Both the position numbers and the translations under genes were made by a program. From NCBI RefSeq assembly GCF_018502485.1, contig NZ_CP075546.1: 64,000 nucleotides of DNA, one strand, 5' to 3'. The notes under the pieces were generated by a model that saw nothing but the letters and a program-made list of their open reading frames with translations, did not search any database and was not told the origin of the DNA. This document shows, in pieces, positions 55,451 through 64,000 of this stretch. This DNA is from Methanospirillum purgamenti. Lineage in GTDB: Archaea; Halobacteriota; Methanomicrobia; Methanomicrobiales; Methanospirillaceae. Every line of letters starts with the position of its first letter. Position 1 is the first letter of the stretch.

Positions 55451-57286
55451 ATGGCACATGAAGAATCACCGGAATATACATCCGGCCATGATGGATCTTT
55501 TTTTCACCGTCTCATCTCCCTTTGTATTGACCTCAGACTTGTTCGTCTGATCCCCGGACTAGGTCGTCATGTAACCAGGACATTTTTTGCTGCTCTTTTG
55601 AGTTCACTGGCATCTATCCTGCTTCTCTTTTTTGTGAGTACATTTATTTCCGGCCTGATTGACGGAAATGATCTCATGGTCATGCTTCCTGCTCTTACGG
55701 GAATGATCGGTATGCTAACCATAAGGATCGCAGCAGAGGTCTTTCGAGAGCGATCTGCACATACAACTGCCGGAGTGATGAAACGGGCGATAAGATCACG
55801 GATGTATGAACATCTCCTCCGGCTTGGACCAGGATATACAGATAGGAATGATTCAGGATCGATTGCTGCAACTTTTGTAGACGGGACAGAGCAACTTGAG
55901 CAGTACGTGGCATACTACATACCCTACATCCTCCTGTGCATGATCGTTCCGGCAACACTTTTTGTCGGATTTTCTGTGTTTGTAGATCCAATCACTGCCC
56001 TGATTCTCCTGATTTTTGTTCCCCTCGTTCCCGTCATGATCATGATCTCTAACCGGAAGAGAAGAATCGGGAGAGGAGATGTCTGGCGGGAATACAAAAA
56101 CCTGAGTGCATATTATTCTGAAAGCCTGCAGGGACTTCCTACCTTAAAACTCTTTAATCAGCATAAAGCACGTGCCGGGGAGATTCGGATACGGGCTGAC
56201 AGACTCAGTCATACCTGGATTCGGAGGCTTCGAATTGGACTTTTAGTAAGTTTTGCTGCTGAAATGGTTCCTTATCTTGGATATGGATTAGCATTACTGT
56301 ATGTCTGTATCCAGATGAGTGTCGGAGTCATGTCTACCAGACAGGTGATGCTAGTTCTTTTACTTGGGCCTGTTTTTTATGAGCATGTCATTCATCTTGG
56401 TCAGTACTATCATAACAGTATCAACGCAAAAACCACAATTAATGCTATTTTAGAACTTATCAGGATGGAACCATCCATTACAGATGTTTCGAAATCCAAA
56501 CCTCTCAGTCTTCCATTAAAACAGACAATCCGTTTCTCAGATGTTTCGTTCTCTTACGAACAAGATCGCCCGGTCCTGAAAAACTGTTCATTTTTCGTAA
56601 ACGAAGGTGAGATGATAGCTCTCGTCGGAGCTTCCGGAGTTGGGAAGAGTACAGTAGTAGATCTTCTTTTCAGGTATTATGACACGGATGATGGAAAAAT
56701 CGAGGTATGCGGACATTCAATTCGGGACATCCCCCTTGACCTTTTAAGGCAGAATCTCTCACTGGTTTCGCAGGATACCTACCTCTTTTATGACACCATC
56801 CAGAATAATCTCCTGTTTGGAAGGCCTGATGCAACAAACGAGGAGATACAAAAAGCTCTCCAGGTATCCCGACTTGATGCGTTCATCCAATCACTCCCGG
56901 AGGGAACTGACACCATGGCAGGAGAACGTGGTCTTCGACTTTCAGGTGGAGAAAGACAGCGTATCGCTATTGCACGGGCAATTTTAAAAGATGCTCCCAT
57001 ACTCATTCTGGATGAGCCAACTGCAAGTGTTGATGCAGAAAGTGAACGCCATATCAGGGAAGCCCTGAAAAAACTCCTGATAGGAAGGACTGTTCTTGTT
57101 ATTGCCCACCGGTTATCAACAATCCGGGATGCTACCAGGATCCTGGTTATGGAAGAAGGATCTATTGTTGAATCCGGAACCCATGAAGAATTGATGAAAA
57201 TGAACGGAAGGTACACCTCTCTTGTCCATGCACAGGAACTAGCAGGCGGAAAAGAATATACAGGTTCATCCGGAGGTTTCCTATGA
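55451..57286 (+). CDS. Type-IV ABC transporter half (TM-NBD), subunit 1
   Basis: A 611-residue protein with six N-terminal helices, GASGVGKST, LSGGERQRIAIARAI and ILILDEPTASVD. It begins directly after the FecE-type ATPase stop. It is paralogous to 46683-48512 and heterodimerises with 57283-59013 (ATGA overlap). Co-operon with FecCD/E argues for a role in the same metal-complex path, by analogy with YbtPQ. Confidence 0.82.
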   Translation: MAHEESPEYTSGHDGSFFHRLISLCIDLRLVRLIPGLGRHVTRTFFAALLSSLASILLLFFVSTFISGLIDGNDLMVMLPALTGMIGMLTIRIAAEVFRERSAHTTAGVMKRAIRSRMYEHLLRLGPGYTDRNDSGSIAATFVDGTEQLEQYVAYYIPYILLCMIVPATLFVGFSVFVDPITALILLIFVPLVPVMIMISNRKRRIGRGDVWREYKNLSAYYSESLQGLPTLKLFNQHKARAGEIRIRADRLSHTWIRRLRIGLLVSFAAEMVPYLGYGLALLYVCIQMSVGVMSTRQVMLVLLLGPVFYEHVIHLGQYYHNSINAKTTINAILELIRMEPSITDVSKSKPLSLPLKQTIRFSDVSFSYEQDRPVLKNCSFFVNEGEMIALVGASGVGKSTVVDLLFRYYDTDDGKIEVCGHSIRDIPLDLLRQNLSLVSQDTYLFYDTIQNNLLFGRPDATNEEIQKALQVSRLDAFIQSLPEGTDTMAGERGLRLSGGERQRIAIARAILKDAPILILDEPTASVDAESERHIREALKKLLIGRTVLVIAHRLSTIRDATRILVMEEGSIVESGTHEELMKMNGRYTSLVHAQELAGGKEYTGSSGGFL

Positions 57287-59013
57287 TGCCTAAATCCCCA
57301 TATGTCCGGCTTTTTTCCGTATTAAAACCGCAGTTACCAATCCTCTCCTTAGGTGTTATTGCTGAAATTTTCAAGTATATCTCTACCCTATGGATTGGAC
57401 TTTTAGGGGTCGACCTTCTCCGGATGGCACGAGCAGGAGATCCTGCCTCATTACTGATTCCAATCGGACTTTCCATTCTTGTACTTGCTGTTTTACGGGG
57501 AGTATCCGGGTACTTAAGTCCGTATCTATGCCATGTTGGAGCATACCGGCTGCTTGCTGACCTTCGTGACCAGTTTTACCGGACCATTGAGCCTCTGGCT
57601 CCCGCTGTCCTTATGCAAAGACGAACCGGAGATATTGTTTCGATTGCCGGAAATAATGTTGAAACGCTGGAACTTTTCTTTGCACACACAATAGCTCCTC
57701 TTGTCACGGCTATTGTCATTCCGGTTATTGTATTTATCTCCCTCTTTCTCATTCATCCAATGGTTGCCGGAGTGTATGCCCTGCTTACCTTTTGCATTGC
57801 GTTCCTTCCAAAACTTGCTCTTTCGCTCAACGATGAACGCGGTAACCGGCTCAGGGAACTTATCGGTGGAATCAATGCATTTCTCATCGATAGTGTGCAG
57901 GGTATCCGCGAGATTCTTGCTTTTTCCCGTTCAGAATCACGATTTAAACAGGTGATGTCCTTAAACGATCAATATCAGGAGGAATATGGGATATATGTCA
58001 GGAAAAACTCGATTATTACTGCATCCTTCATCCTGATTCTTTCAGGAGGTGTCATCGTTATGTTGACAATATCCTCCATCTTCGTAGCAACGGGAGAGTT
58101 AGATCCCCTTAATCTGCCCATTGTTATCCTCTTTACTTCAGCAGGATTTGCTTCTATGGCAAATATTGTGGAGATTTCAAAGCAGTTCAGTCTCACCTTT
58201 GCCGGGGCGAGGCGACTATATGAACTCATGGATGTTCATCCAACCGTCCGTGAGTCTGAAAAGCCGGTTCATCCGGAATCTCTTGAACCTTCACTTATGG
58301 TGGAAAATGTCAGTTTCCGGTACAGCTCATCTGAACCATTGGTTCTTCGGGATATCTCATTCACGGTTCCTGTCGGGAAAACAGTTGCAATTGTAGGAAT
58401 GACGGGAGCTGGAAAAACTACCATATCTCACCTGATCATGCGTTTTTGGGATCCAGTCTCCGGAAGAATCATGATTGGGGGTCATGAAATCAGTTCGCTT
58501 CAGCTTTCTCTCCTTCGCGATACCATAGCAATAGTAACTCAGGATATTTTTCTTCTTAATACCTCAATCATGGAAAATATCAGGCTTGGAAGAGCAGATG
58601 CAACCGATGAAGAAGTTATAGAAGCGGCTCAGGTTGCCCGGATTCACTCATTTGTATCTGCCCTACCAAAAGGTTACCAGACTCTTGTCGGAGAGAGAGG
58701 CGTCCGGCTCTCTGGTGGTGAAAGGCAGAGGATTGCAATTGCACGTGCAGTACTTAAAAATGCCCCGATTCTCATTCTGGATGAGGCCACATCAGCTCTC
58801 GATACCTGCACTGAACTTGAAATCCGTGAAGCATTGAAAGAACTCAGTTCCGGACGGACGGTGCTGATTATTGCTCACCGGCTTTCAACGATAAAACATG
58901 CAGACCAGATCCTGGTGCTCCGGGAAGGAACGATTGTTGAACGAGGAAACCATGATGATTTGGTCAGGTTGAATGGTGTCTATTCGTCTCTTATAAAAGC
59001 CCAGGAGATATAA
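57283..59013 (+). CDS. Type-IV ABC transporter half (TM-NBD), subunit 2
   Basis: A 576-residue protein: GMTGAGKTT, LSGGERQRIAIARAV, ILILDEATSALD. Starts on ATGA overlap with its partner. Sequence parallels 44947-46686 throughout (e.g. VSENGTP versus VRESEKP regions before the ATPase domain). Both paralogous pairs keep catalytic Glu in both NBDs, so neither has an obviously dead site. Confidence 0.82.
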   Translation: MMPKSPYVRLFSVLKPQLPILSLGVIAEIFKYISTLWIGLLGVDLLRMARAGDPASLLIPIGLSILVLAVLRGVSGYLSPYLCHVGAYRLLADLRDQFYRTIEPLAPAVLMQRRTGDIVSIAGNNVETLELFFAHTIAPLVTAIVIPVIVFISLFLIHPMVAGVYALLTFCIAFLPKLALSLNDERGNRLRELIGGINAFLIDSVQGIREILAFSRSESRFKQVMSLNDQYQEEYGIYVRKNSIITASFILILSGGVIVMLTISSIFVATGELDPLNLPIVILFTSAGFASMANIVEISKQFSLTFAGARRLYELMDVHPTVRESEKPVHPESLEPSLMVENVSFRYSSSEPLVLRDISFTVPVGKTVAIVGMTGAGKTTISHLIMRFWDPVSGRIMIGGHEISSLQLSLLRDTIAIVTQDIFLLNTSIMENIRLGRADATDEEVIEAAQVARIHSFVSALPKGYQTLVGERGVRLSGGERQRIAIARAVLKNAPILILDEATSALDTCTELEIREALKELSSGRTVLIIAHRLSTIKHADQILVLREGTIVERGNHDDLVRLNGVYSSLIKAQEI

Positions 59014-59074
59014 TATCATTCCATATGGGTTCCTCATGGTGACAACCTCATATCACACATGATATCCCCCCCGA

Positions 59075-59560
59075 TTAATGAAAGGAATATTCTACCCTGT
59101 CCCTGAGTGCTTCATTCATCTGAAAAAACCCCTCACCAGTGCTTTTCATCATAATTTTTTCCATAAGAGGAAGAATTAAACCAGAAAAATACTCTTTTTG
59201 AATAAAAAGACAGGTGCCATCACCTTTGGCCTTGATCTCTAAGACATGCTCTCCATCAAGAAGCCCCGGAAATAGGAGGTGACCAAGCCATCTCATTTCA
59301 TTAAACGGATTCACCTTGAGAAGGACCGGTTTAATATTCATTCCAAAACTTCCTGGTGGCTGCAAGGAGATTTTAAGATTTGAACCTTCACATATTTCTC
59401 CCTGGATTTTTTTGATAAACGGATTCCATTGAGGGTATTTGTCAAAATCAGTCAAAACGGCCCAGATATCTTCAGGAGAGGCATGAATTGTTATCTGGCT
59501 GAACAATTCACCAGATCTTCCAGACTTTGTATAATAAGTTGAACCATGCTCTCTCTCCAT
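59075..59560 (-). CDS. SRPBCC (START-like) domain protein
   Basis: A 161-residue protein: ITIHASPEDIWAVLTDFDKYPQWNPF at residues about 24-49 is the polyketide_cyc2/START-like opening of the SRPBCC fold. The family binds hydrophobic ligands or acts as small-molecule cyclases or chaperones. Convergent with the ABC operon, so a link to the cluster is not shown. Confidence 0.75.
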   Translation of the reverse strand: MEREHGSTYYTKSGRSGELFSQITIHASPEDIWAVLTDFDKYPQWNPFIKKIQGEICEGSNLKISLQPPGSFGMNIKPVLLKVNPFNEMRWLGHLLFPGLLDGEHVLEIKAKGDGTCLFIQKEYFSGLILPLMEKIMMKSTGEGFFQMNEALRDRVEYSFH

Positions 59561-59727
59561 AATAACGTCATATGTTTTCCGGGTAAAAGATGATTATCAT
59601 TCACAAATATTTCCCAGATAACGAATCTCCAATTCAGGTCCAAAAATCAATCATCGTTTGGTTGATATGGAATGTGTAAGAATTAGCATTAAGTATTTGT
59701 ACACAAAATAAGGGTTTGGTGGTACCT

Positions 59728-60009
59728 GTGATCGATATCGGATCCTATGCGAAATACCCCAAAACCGGAACCTTTGGAACAGTCGTCAGGTTCCAGGAGC
59801 AGCATGGGCAGACCTTTGTAGAACTTGACAGCACCCACCTGTTGTACCGAATTGACCAGTTAATTCCAGCATCTTTCGAAGAGCAAGCCGCCATTGACAG
59901 CAAAGATAAAGAGATCAAAAAGATCGTGTATGAACGGGAAGATCTCGGTGAATCAGCATTCAATGATGCAGCATTTCAACAGGATGGAGCATGTCATGGA
60001 GGGGGATAA
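59728..60009 (+). CDS. DUF2098 protein (methanogen-type)
   Basis: About 93 residues, IDIGSYAKYPKTGTFGTVVR then LDSTHLLYRIDQLIP, typical of DUF2098, a small family found mainly in methanogens. The start GTG at 59728 has GGTGG upstream; TTG 59716 is an alternative. The C-terminus ends ACHGGG. Function unknown. Confidence 0.75.
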   Translation: MIDIGSYAKYPKTGTFGTVVRFQEQHGQTFVELDSTHLLYRIDQLIPASFEEQAAIDSKDKEIKKIVYEREDLGESAFNDAAFQQDGACHGGG

Positions 60010-60108
60010 CCCTCCATTTTTATTTTTCGCAGGAATCATTCAATATTATTGAGAATGAATCCATGTATCCGCATATGGAAACCACATACATGTCAGGAAT
60101 GAATTCAC

Positions 60109-60786
60109 CTAGTTCTCAACATTCTTCCCGTCAAATATCTGAATCACCCGGTCAAAATACTCAATATCTTCATCTTCATGTGATATCATCACTATGGTCT
60201 GTCCGTTTTCCTGGTTTAGCTGTTTGAAAAGATCAAGAATTCGTTTGGAGTTGACACTATCCAGATTTGCACATGGTTCATCAGCAAAAATTATATCCGG
60301 TTGATTTACCATGGCCCTGGCAATAGCAACCCGCTGCTGCTCCCCACCAGATAACTCACGTGGTAAATGAGACAATCTTTCTTTCAGACCCACAACATCC
60401 AGGATATCAACACTCATTTCATGGCATTCTTCGTCAGATTTTCCAAGTGCCATTGGGAGGAGTGAAACATTCTCTTCGGTTGTCAGCTCGGGCACAAGAG
60501 CATAATCCTGAAACACATATCCAAAATGTTTCAGTCTGAACTTTGTCCGCTGCCGGTCAGATAATCTTCCAACATCTGTTCCCTGGACCGAAATAAACCC
60601 GGATGATGGTCTATCAAGCAGACTGATCTGATACAGAAGCGTTGATTTTCCACTCCCAGATGGCCCCATGATCCCGACAAATTCCCCTTTCTCGATGTCA
60701 ATTGAAAGACCATTCAGTGCATGAACATCGACCGTGCCAAGGCGATAAACCCGGAATAAATCCCGAACTGAGATAACATTCATCAT
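60109..60786 (-). CDS. LolD/MacB-type ABC ATPase
   Basis: A 225-residue ATPase: GPSGSGKST (Walker A), LSGGEQQRVAIARAM (signature), IIFADEPCANLD (Walker B; PCAN replaces the usual PTAN/PTGN). It follows the FtsX permease gene by one base on the same strand and forms a mechanotransduction or efflux ABC with it. Confidence 0.85.
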   Translation of the reverse strand: MMNVISVRDLFRVYRLGTVDVHALNGLSIDIEKGEFVGIMGPSGSGKSTLLYQISLLDRPSSGFISVQGTDVGRLSDRQRTKFRLKHFGYVFQDYALVPELTTEENVSLLPMALGKSDEECHEMSVDILDVVGLKERLSHLPRELSGGEQQRVAIARAMVNQPDIIFADEPCANLDSVNSKRILDLFKQLNQENGQTIVMISHEDEDIEYFDRVIQIFDGKNVEN

Positions 60787-60787
60787 T

Positions 60788-61993
60788 TCAGCCCCTCATA
60801 GCCGTCAGGATGTCTTCCTTCGCAATCCTCATCGCAGGGAAATAACCTGCAATTACAGATGCAATCAGGAGTAATATGGCACTTTCAATCATAATTCCTG
60901 ACTCTACATAAAGAGAAACATTTCCATCAGGAAATTCTATCGGGTATACTGAAAAATAAAGAATCAGGGTCTGTATGATACAAAATCCAATTACTATTCC
61001 GATAATACCAATAATGAGTGTTTGAAGCACATAACTTTGAATAATAATATCCTCATCAATTCCGATTGCCTTTAAAACCCCAATCTCTCTCCGGTTATGC
61101 AGGGTTTTAATCATTATCACGATGAACAAAACAACAATTGCAATAATAAGACTGACTAACAGAGTAATATTATTGATTATCTGAAAACTCTCAATAGACT
61201 CATCAAAAAGACCTCCAGCCTGTTCTTTCCATGTCTTAACATCCTCTTTGATTCCGAATGACATCATGGTTTTTTTCACACGATCTTCACGTGTTCCAGG
61301 TTCAGTTTTGACCAGGATCTCAACCGATTTGTCAAGAGGATATCCAAGGACATCTTCAATCTCATTCCAAGAGACAAAGACCATGTAATCTGTCTGATAG
61401 GATTTTGTCTGAAATATTCCCTTTATCCGGTAATCTCTGCTTACCCCGTTCACATAATTGACGGTGATAGAATCTCCGGTCTTTACCCCTCCTAAAGACT
61501 CAAAAAAATCTTTACTCTCATCCTTATTTCCGGCAACATAATTCCCGATTAAGATCTGCCCCCGGTCTTCTCTTGTCAGGAACTGGCCCTCTTTCATCAT
61601 CTCATGGATTTTCGTCACCATCCGTTCATCATCTGGATTAAAAACACTGACAGGAAGGGCTATCTCATTTGATTTATGAACGAGCGAGGCTCCCATTTCA
61701 TACCTGGCAGAAGCATGGTATACTCCGGGAATACGGTTCACCTTTGATACAAGCCCTGAACTGTTATCGATAAACCGGTTATCATCCTTTGGTTTAATGA
61801 TGATATTGGAGATATAGTAATCCACAGTCTGCTGGTTCATCAGTTCGATTGATCCTCCAATCACAGAGGAGAGGAATATCATATTGGTGAAGACCAGGGC
61901 AATAATGAAGATAGTGAGGAGGGTTCCAGCCTTACTTGACCGTTTCAATATCCGGGTTGCGAGAAAAAATGAGATTTTTACGTCGGTAAGCAT
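60788..61993 (-). CDS. FtsX/MacB-type ABC permease
   Basis: A 401-residue protein: an N-terminal helix, an extracellular MacB_PCD-like domain of about 200 residues, then three C-terminal helices with NRREIGVLKAIGIDEDII, the FtsX motif. The stop is two bases from the ATPase start, and the start is adjacent to the surface protein stop (61994), so all three are one unit. Confidence 0.82.
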   Translation of the reverse strand: MLTDVKISFFLATRILKRSSKAGTLLTIFIIALVFTNMIFLSSVIGGSIELMNQQTVDYYISNIIIKPKDDNRFIDNSSGLVSKVNRIPGVYHASARYEMGASLVHKSNEIALPVSVFNPDDERMVTKIHEMMKEGQFLTREDRGQILIGNYVAGNKDESKDFFESLGGVKTGDSITVNYVNGVSRDYRIKGIFQTKSYQTDYMVFVSWNEIEDVLGYPLDKSVEILVKTEPGTREDRVKKTMMSFGIKEDVKTWKEQAGGLFDESIESFQIINNITLLVSLIIAIVVLFIVIMIKTLHNRREIGVLKAIGIDEDIIIQSYVLQTLIIGIIGIVIGFCIIQTLILYFSVYPIEFPDGNVSLYVESGIMIESAILLLIASVIAGYFPAMRIAKEDILTAMRG

Positions 61994-63223
61994 TCACACG
62001 TCCCCTCTCCGTGTCCACATCCGGTATCCGAGAAATCCACCTATCAGCAGCAGGATTCCTAAGATTATTGAAGATGTATTATCCGGAGGACTTTGAACAG
62101 TGAGCGTGAGATTTTCCGTTCGTTCATGTTCACCCCAGTCATCTTGGTAAGAAACATGCAGCGTATATGGATATTCACCTGATTCCCCGGAATCCAGGAT
62201 AAATACTGCCGGTGCATCGTTATGAGGTTCGATTCTTCCAATAAATGCCTCTTTATTTCCCAGAAATGGAAGCGTGATCCAAGCCCTGACTGCTTCTGCA
62301 TCACCAGTTCCTGAATTATCAAGTCTGATTACCAGATCAAAAGGAGTATTTTTCATAATGCGGGAAGGATCTGTCTCGATAGACATGAGTGATACATCGG
62401 CTTCACCTCTGATATCTAGAGAGAGGGTCTCTGATGTGCCTATTTCGCCTTTGTCAGGAGTTGTATAGAGTATCTCAATCGGGATCTTGTGAATTCCAGG
62501 ATTGACATTTTTATCAGTGTTAAAGGTGATTTCTCCAGATGACTCCTCACCCTGTTTCAGTTTTTCTATATGAAATGCATTTGTCTGGAGTGGAGCTATG
62601 GATGTTCCAGTCTCTTTTACCCGAACGGTGATGTCTTTTGCCTGACTGACACCGCGGTTTGTCAAAGATATCCTGACAGGAAATGATTCTCCCGGGCGTA
62701 TCGGGCCAGATGACGACTGCGAGAGTATGAGGGCTGGCTGTCGTACGGCAGAGATCGGAGTATTCACATTTACCGCAATCGGATACTTAATACTCTCCTG
62801 GTTGCGAAGCCTGATTAGAAGTTCAGCAAAGTAAATTCCATTTGCAGGCGGGGCCTTGATAACAAAGGAGATCTGTACCGACTGACCTGGTCCAATCTGA
62901 CCTTCAAACTGCCCGTTCCCGGCGAGAACATCTATATCCTTTTTCCCATTCAGGAATACGCTGTCAATGACCGGTGAAGGAAAAACTCCTGTTGATTCAG
63001 AGATCTCGTCATTCGTGCCAGTCTCAACCGATGCAGGGATGGTATCTACAGAGGTTTTGGTATTTGACAGAGTAACGGTCACAATTCCTTTTTCTTCAGG
63101 CATAAGAACTGATGGTGTTATCTGGTAATCGGTCACTGCAATGTGAGAATATGCTGCCTGTACTGATCCGCCGGATATCAGGATGCACAGGATGAAGATA
63201 AGAGTGTAGACATGTTTTTTCAT
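61994..63223 (-). CDS. CARDB-type surface protein of the MacB-like trio
   Basis: A 409-residue protein: signal peptide, repeated beta domains of CARDB/NPCBM-like type (e.g. PGESFPVRISLTNRGVSQAK, DVSLMSIETDPSRIMKNTPF), and a C-terminal helix (SIILGILLLIGGFLGYRMW) followed by basic residues. It probably faces outside and partners the FtsX permease as a substrate adaptor. Divergent from the regulator at 63385. Confidence 0.75.
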   Translation of the reverse strand: MKKHVYTLIFILCILISGGSVQAAYSHIAVTDYQITPSVLMPEEKGIVTVTLSNTKTSVDTIPASVETGTNDEISESTGVFPSPVIDSVFLNGKKDIDVLAGNGQFEGQIGPGQSVQISFVIKAPPANGIYFAELLIRLRNQESIKYPIAVNVNTPISAVRQPALILSQSSSGPIRPGESFPVRISLTNRGVSQAKDITVRVKETGTSIAPLQTNAFHIEKLKQGEESSGEITFNTDKNVNPGIHKIPIEILYTTPDKGEIGTSETLSLDIRGEADVSLMSIETDPSRIMKNTPFDLVIRLDNSGTGDAEAVRAWITLPFLGNKEAFIGRIEPHNDAPAVFILDSGESGEYPYTLHVSYQDDWGEHERTENLTLTVQSPPDNTSSIILGILLLIGGFLGYRMWTRRGDV

Positions 63224-63319
63224 AATTGTCCTTCTATATGTGTAGTTCTATCCCGCAGCATGTGAACTATTGGTGACAGGATACATGTAAGTATGCTTTA
63301 TAATCAAAACCGGTTTGTG

Positions 63320-63333
63320 CCATACATGTATGG
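63320..63333. promoter_or_regulatory. Perfect 14-bp palindrome between the trio and the regulator gene
   Basis: CCATACATGTATGG lies midway in the 161-bp divergent region, about 50 bp before the HTH_10 regulator ATG (63385) and 97 bp before the surface-protein start. A likely shared operator, perhaps for the regulator itself. Confidence 0.4.
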
Positions 63334-63384
63334 GTATTATATTGAGTAAACAGCATTGAGAATGTATAGAGTGTGGGTTATGCC

Positions 63385-64000
63385 ATGAGAAAAATGACCA
63401 TAACATGCCAGATTTCAGATTTATTCCGGACATTTTATACTGCACGGTTTTTTGAGGCAGTAAAGTCGATAGAGCTGCTTCGGATGATCCGATTGGATTT
63501 TAAAGAGGGGACAAAACTGGGTATTGCAAAAATCACATGTAATCCTGGATTTTCAGTAAAAGATATCGAATTTCCAGAAGGAGGAGAGATTATTGCAATA
63601 TTTCAGGAAACCGGTGATGAATCTATACTATTATTCAAAGGAACTGCACCTCCTTCCATTATGCATATCAGCAAATTATTTGCAAGAGATATTATCTGGT
63701 CAACACCTACTATCCTGTATAAGGATAAAATAACGTACAGTATCATTGGTGAAGAAAAAGAACTCAAATACATGCTTCGTCTAATAAAGTTAATCCTTGG
63801 GCCGATAGAGGATATCGCATATGAAAAAGCGACATTTGGTCCATATGACCTGATCCAGTCATTAACAAAGAAACAACAGGAAATACTGGTCCTCGCGAAA
63901 AAAGCAGGATATTATCACAATCCCCGGAAAATTACATTGGACGATCTCTCTCTACTATCCGGGCTTTCAAAAGCTACTGTCGGTGAACACCTCAGAAAAG
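63385..64000 (+). CDS. HTH_10 (bacterio-opsin activator type) regulator, 3' truncated by window end
   Basis: 205 codons are visible from ATG 63385. The protein has an N-terminal sensor-like region and, at the end, SLTKKQQEILVLAKKAGYYH, followed by ITLDDLSLLSGLSKATVGEH, the HTH_10 DNA-binding domain of archaeal bacterio-opsin-activator-like regulators (PF04967). It is probably complete within about 15 more residues. Divergent from the MacB-like trio, which it may control. Confidence 0.8.
   Translation, partial: MRKMTITCQISDLFRTFYTARFFEAVKSIELLRMIRLDFKEGTKLGIAKITCNPGFSVKDIEFPEGGEIIAIFQETGDESILLFKGTAPPSIMHISKLFARDIIWSTPTILYKDKITYSIIGEEKELKYMLRLIKLILGPIEDIAYEKATFGPYDLIQSLTKKQQEILVLAKKAGYYHNPRKITLDDLSLLSGLSKATVGEHLRK

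Noticed and set aside
18593..59013. A classical siderophore biosynthesis cluster
   Set aside because: No NRPS, IucA/IucC-type synthetase or nicotianamine-synthase-like gene is visible; only transport and methyltransferase genes are.
1..64000. CRISPR arrays, rRNA or tRNA genes
   Set aside because: No regularly spaced direct repeats and no cloverleaf-forming sequence were noticed; I did not run a covariance search, so a divergent tRNA could be missed.

Overview
The window looks like a chromosome segment of a methanogenic archaeon, most likely a Methanomicrobiales relative of Methanospirillum. This is a judgement from gene content; no marker gene is present. Supporting points are a DUF2098 protein, a bacterio-opsin-activator (HTH_10) regulator, an archaeal NikR beside a Nik-type importer, AT-rich leader regions, ATGA-coupled operons, and iron-type binding proteins that carry dockerin (EF-hand) domains. 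Sequence is moderately AT-rich. No rRNA, tRNA or CRISPR array was seen. Roughly: 1-14 kb, accessory DNA with many decayed genes. It holds a UPF0175/DUF3368 toxin-antitoxin pair, a frameshifted AlbA_2/Schlafen-type gene, a large secreted Cys-rich protein, a lone minimal nucleotidyltransferase, and a leftward gene block (12136 to 6346) built round an archaeo-eukaryotic primase/helicase fusion with nuclease-like and small membrane/secreted proteins, which I read as an integrated-element remnant. An archaeal ATPase that has lost a usable start codon and its Walker A threonine follows. 14-18.4 kb: an APH-type kinase, a DrrAB-like ABC pair and a secreted papain-like protease. 18.6-59 kb: a metal-acquisition island. 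It contains six periplasmic-binding-type proteins (three with dockerin pairs), four FecCD permeases, three FecE-type ATPases, seven class I SAM methyltransferases of two visible types, two heterodimeric type-IV ABC pairs, two MFS transporters, and a complete Nik-type ABC importer next to nikR. The methyltransferases are repeatedly stitched to the importers by ATGA overlaps or lie beside them. No NRPS or NIS synthetase is visible. The island may therefore process and take up small metal complexes or corrinoid/metallophore molecules; the substrate is unknown. One FecCD permease is split by a 1213-bp IS630-type element flanked by a TA duplication; removing the element restores an in-frame 352-residue permease. 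59-64 kb: a SRPBCC protein, a DUF2098 protein, a MacB-like trio (ATPase, FtsX permease, CARDB-type surface protein), and a divergent, truncated HTH_10 regulator. Genes in the island work as: extracellular capture by lipoprotein-like or signal-peptide binding proteins, membrane passage through FecCD/FecE, and possible chemical modification by cytosolic methyltransferases. The type-IV ABC pairs and MFS carriers move the same or related compounds, by analogy to YbtPQ/YbtX. These links are inferred from neighbourhood only.
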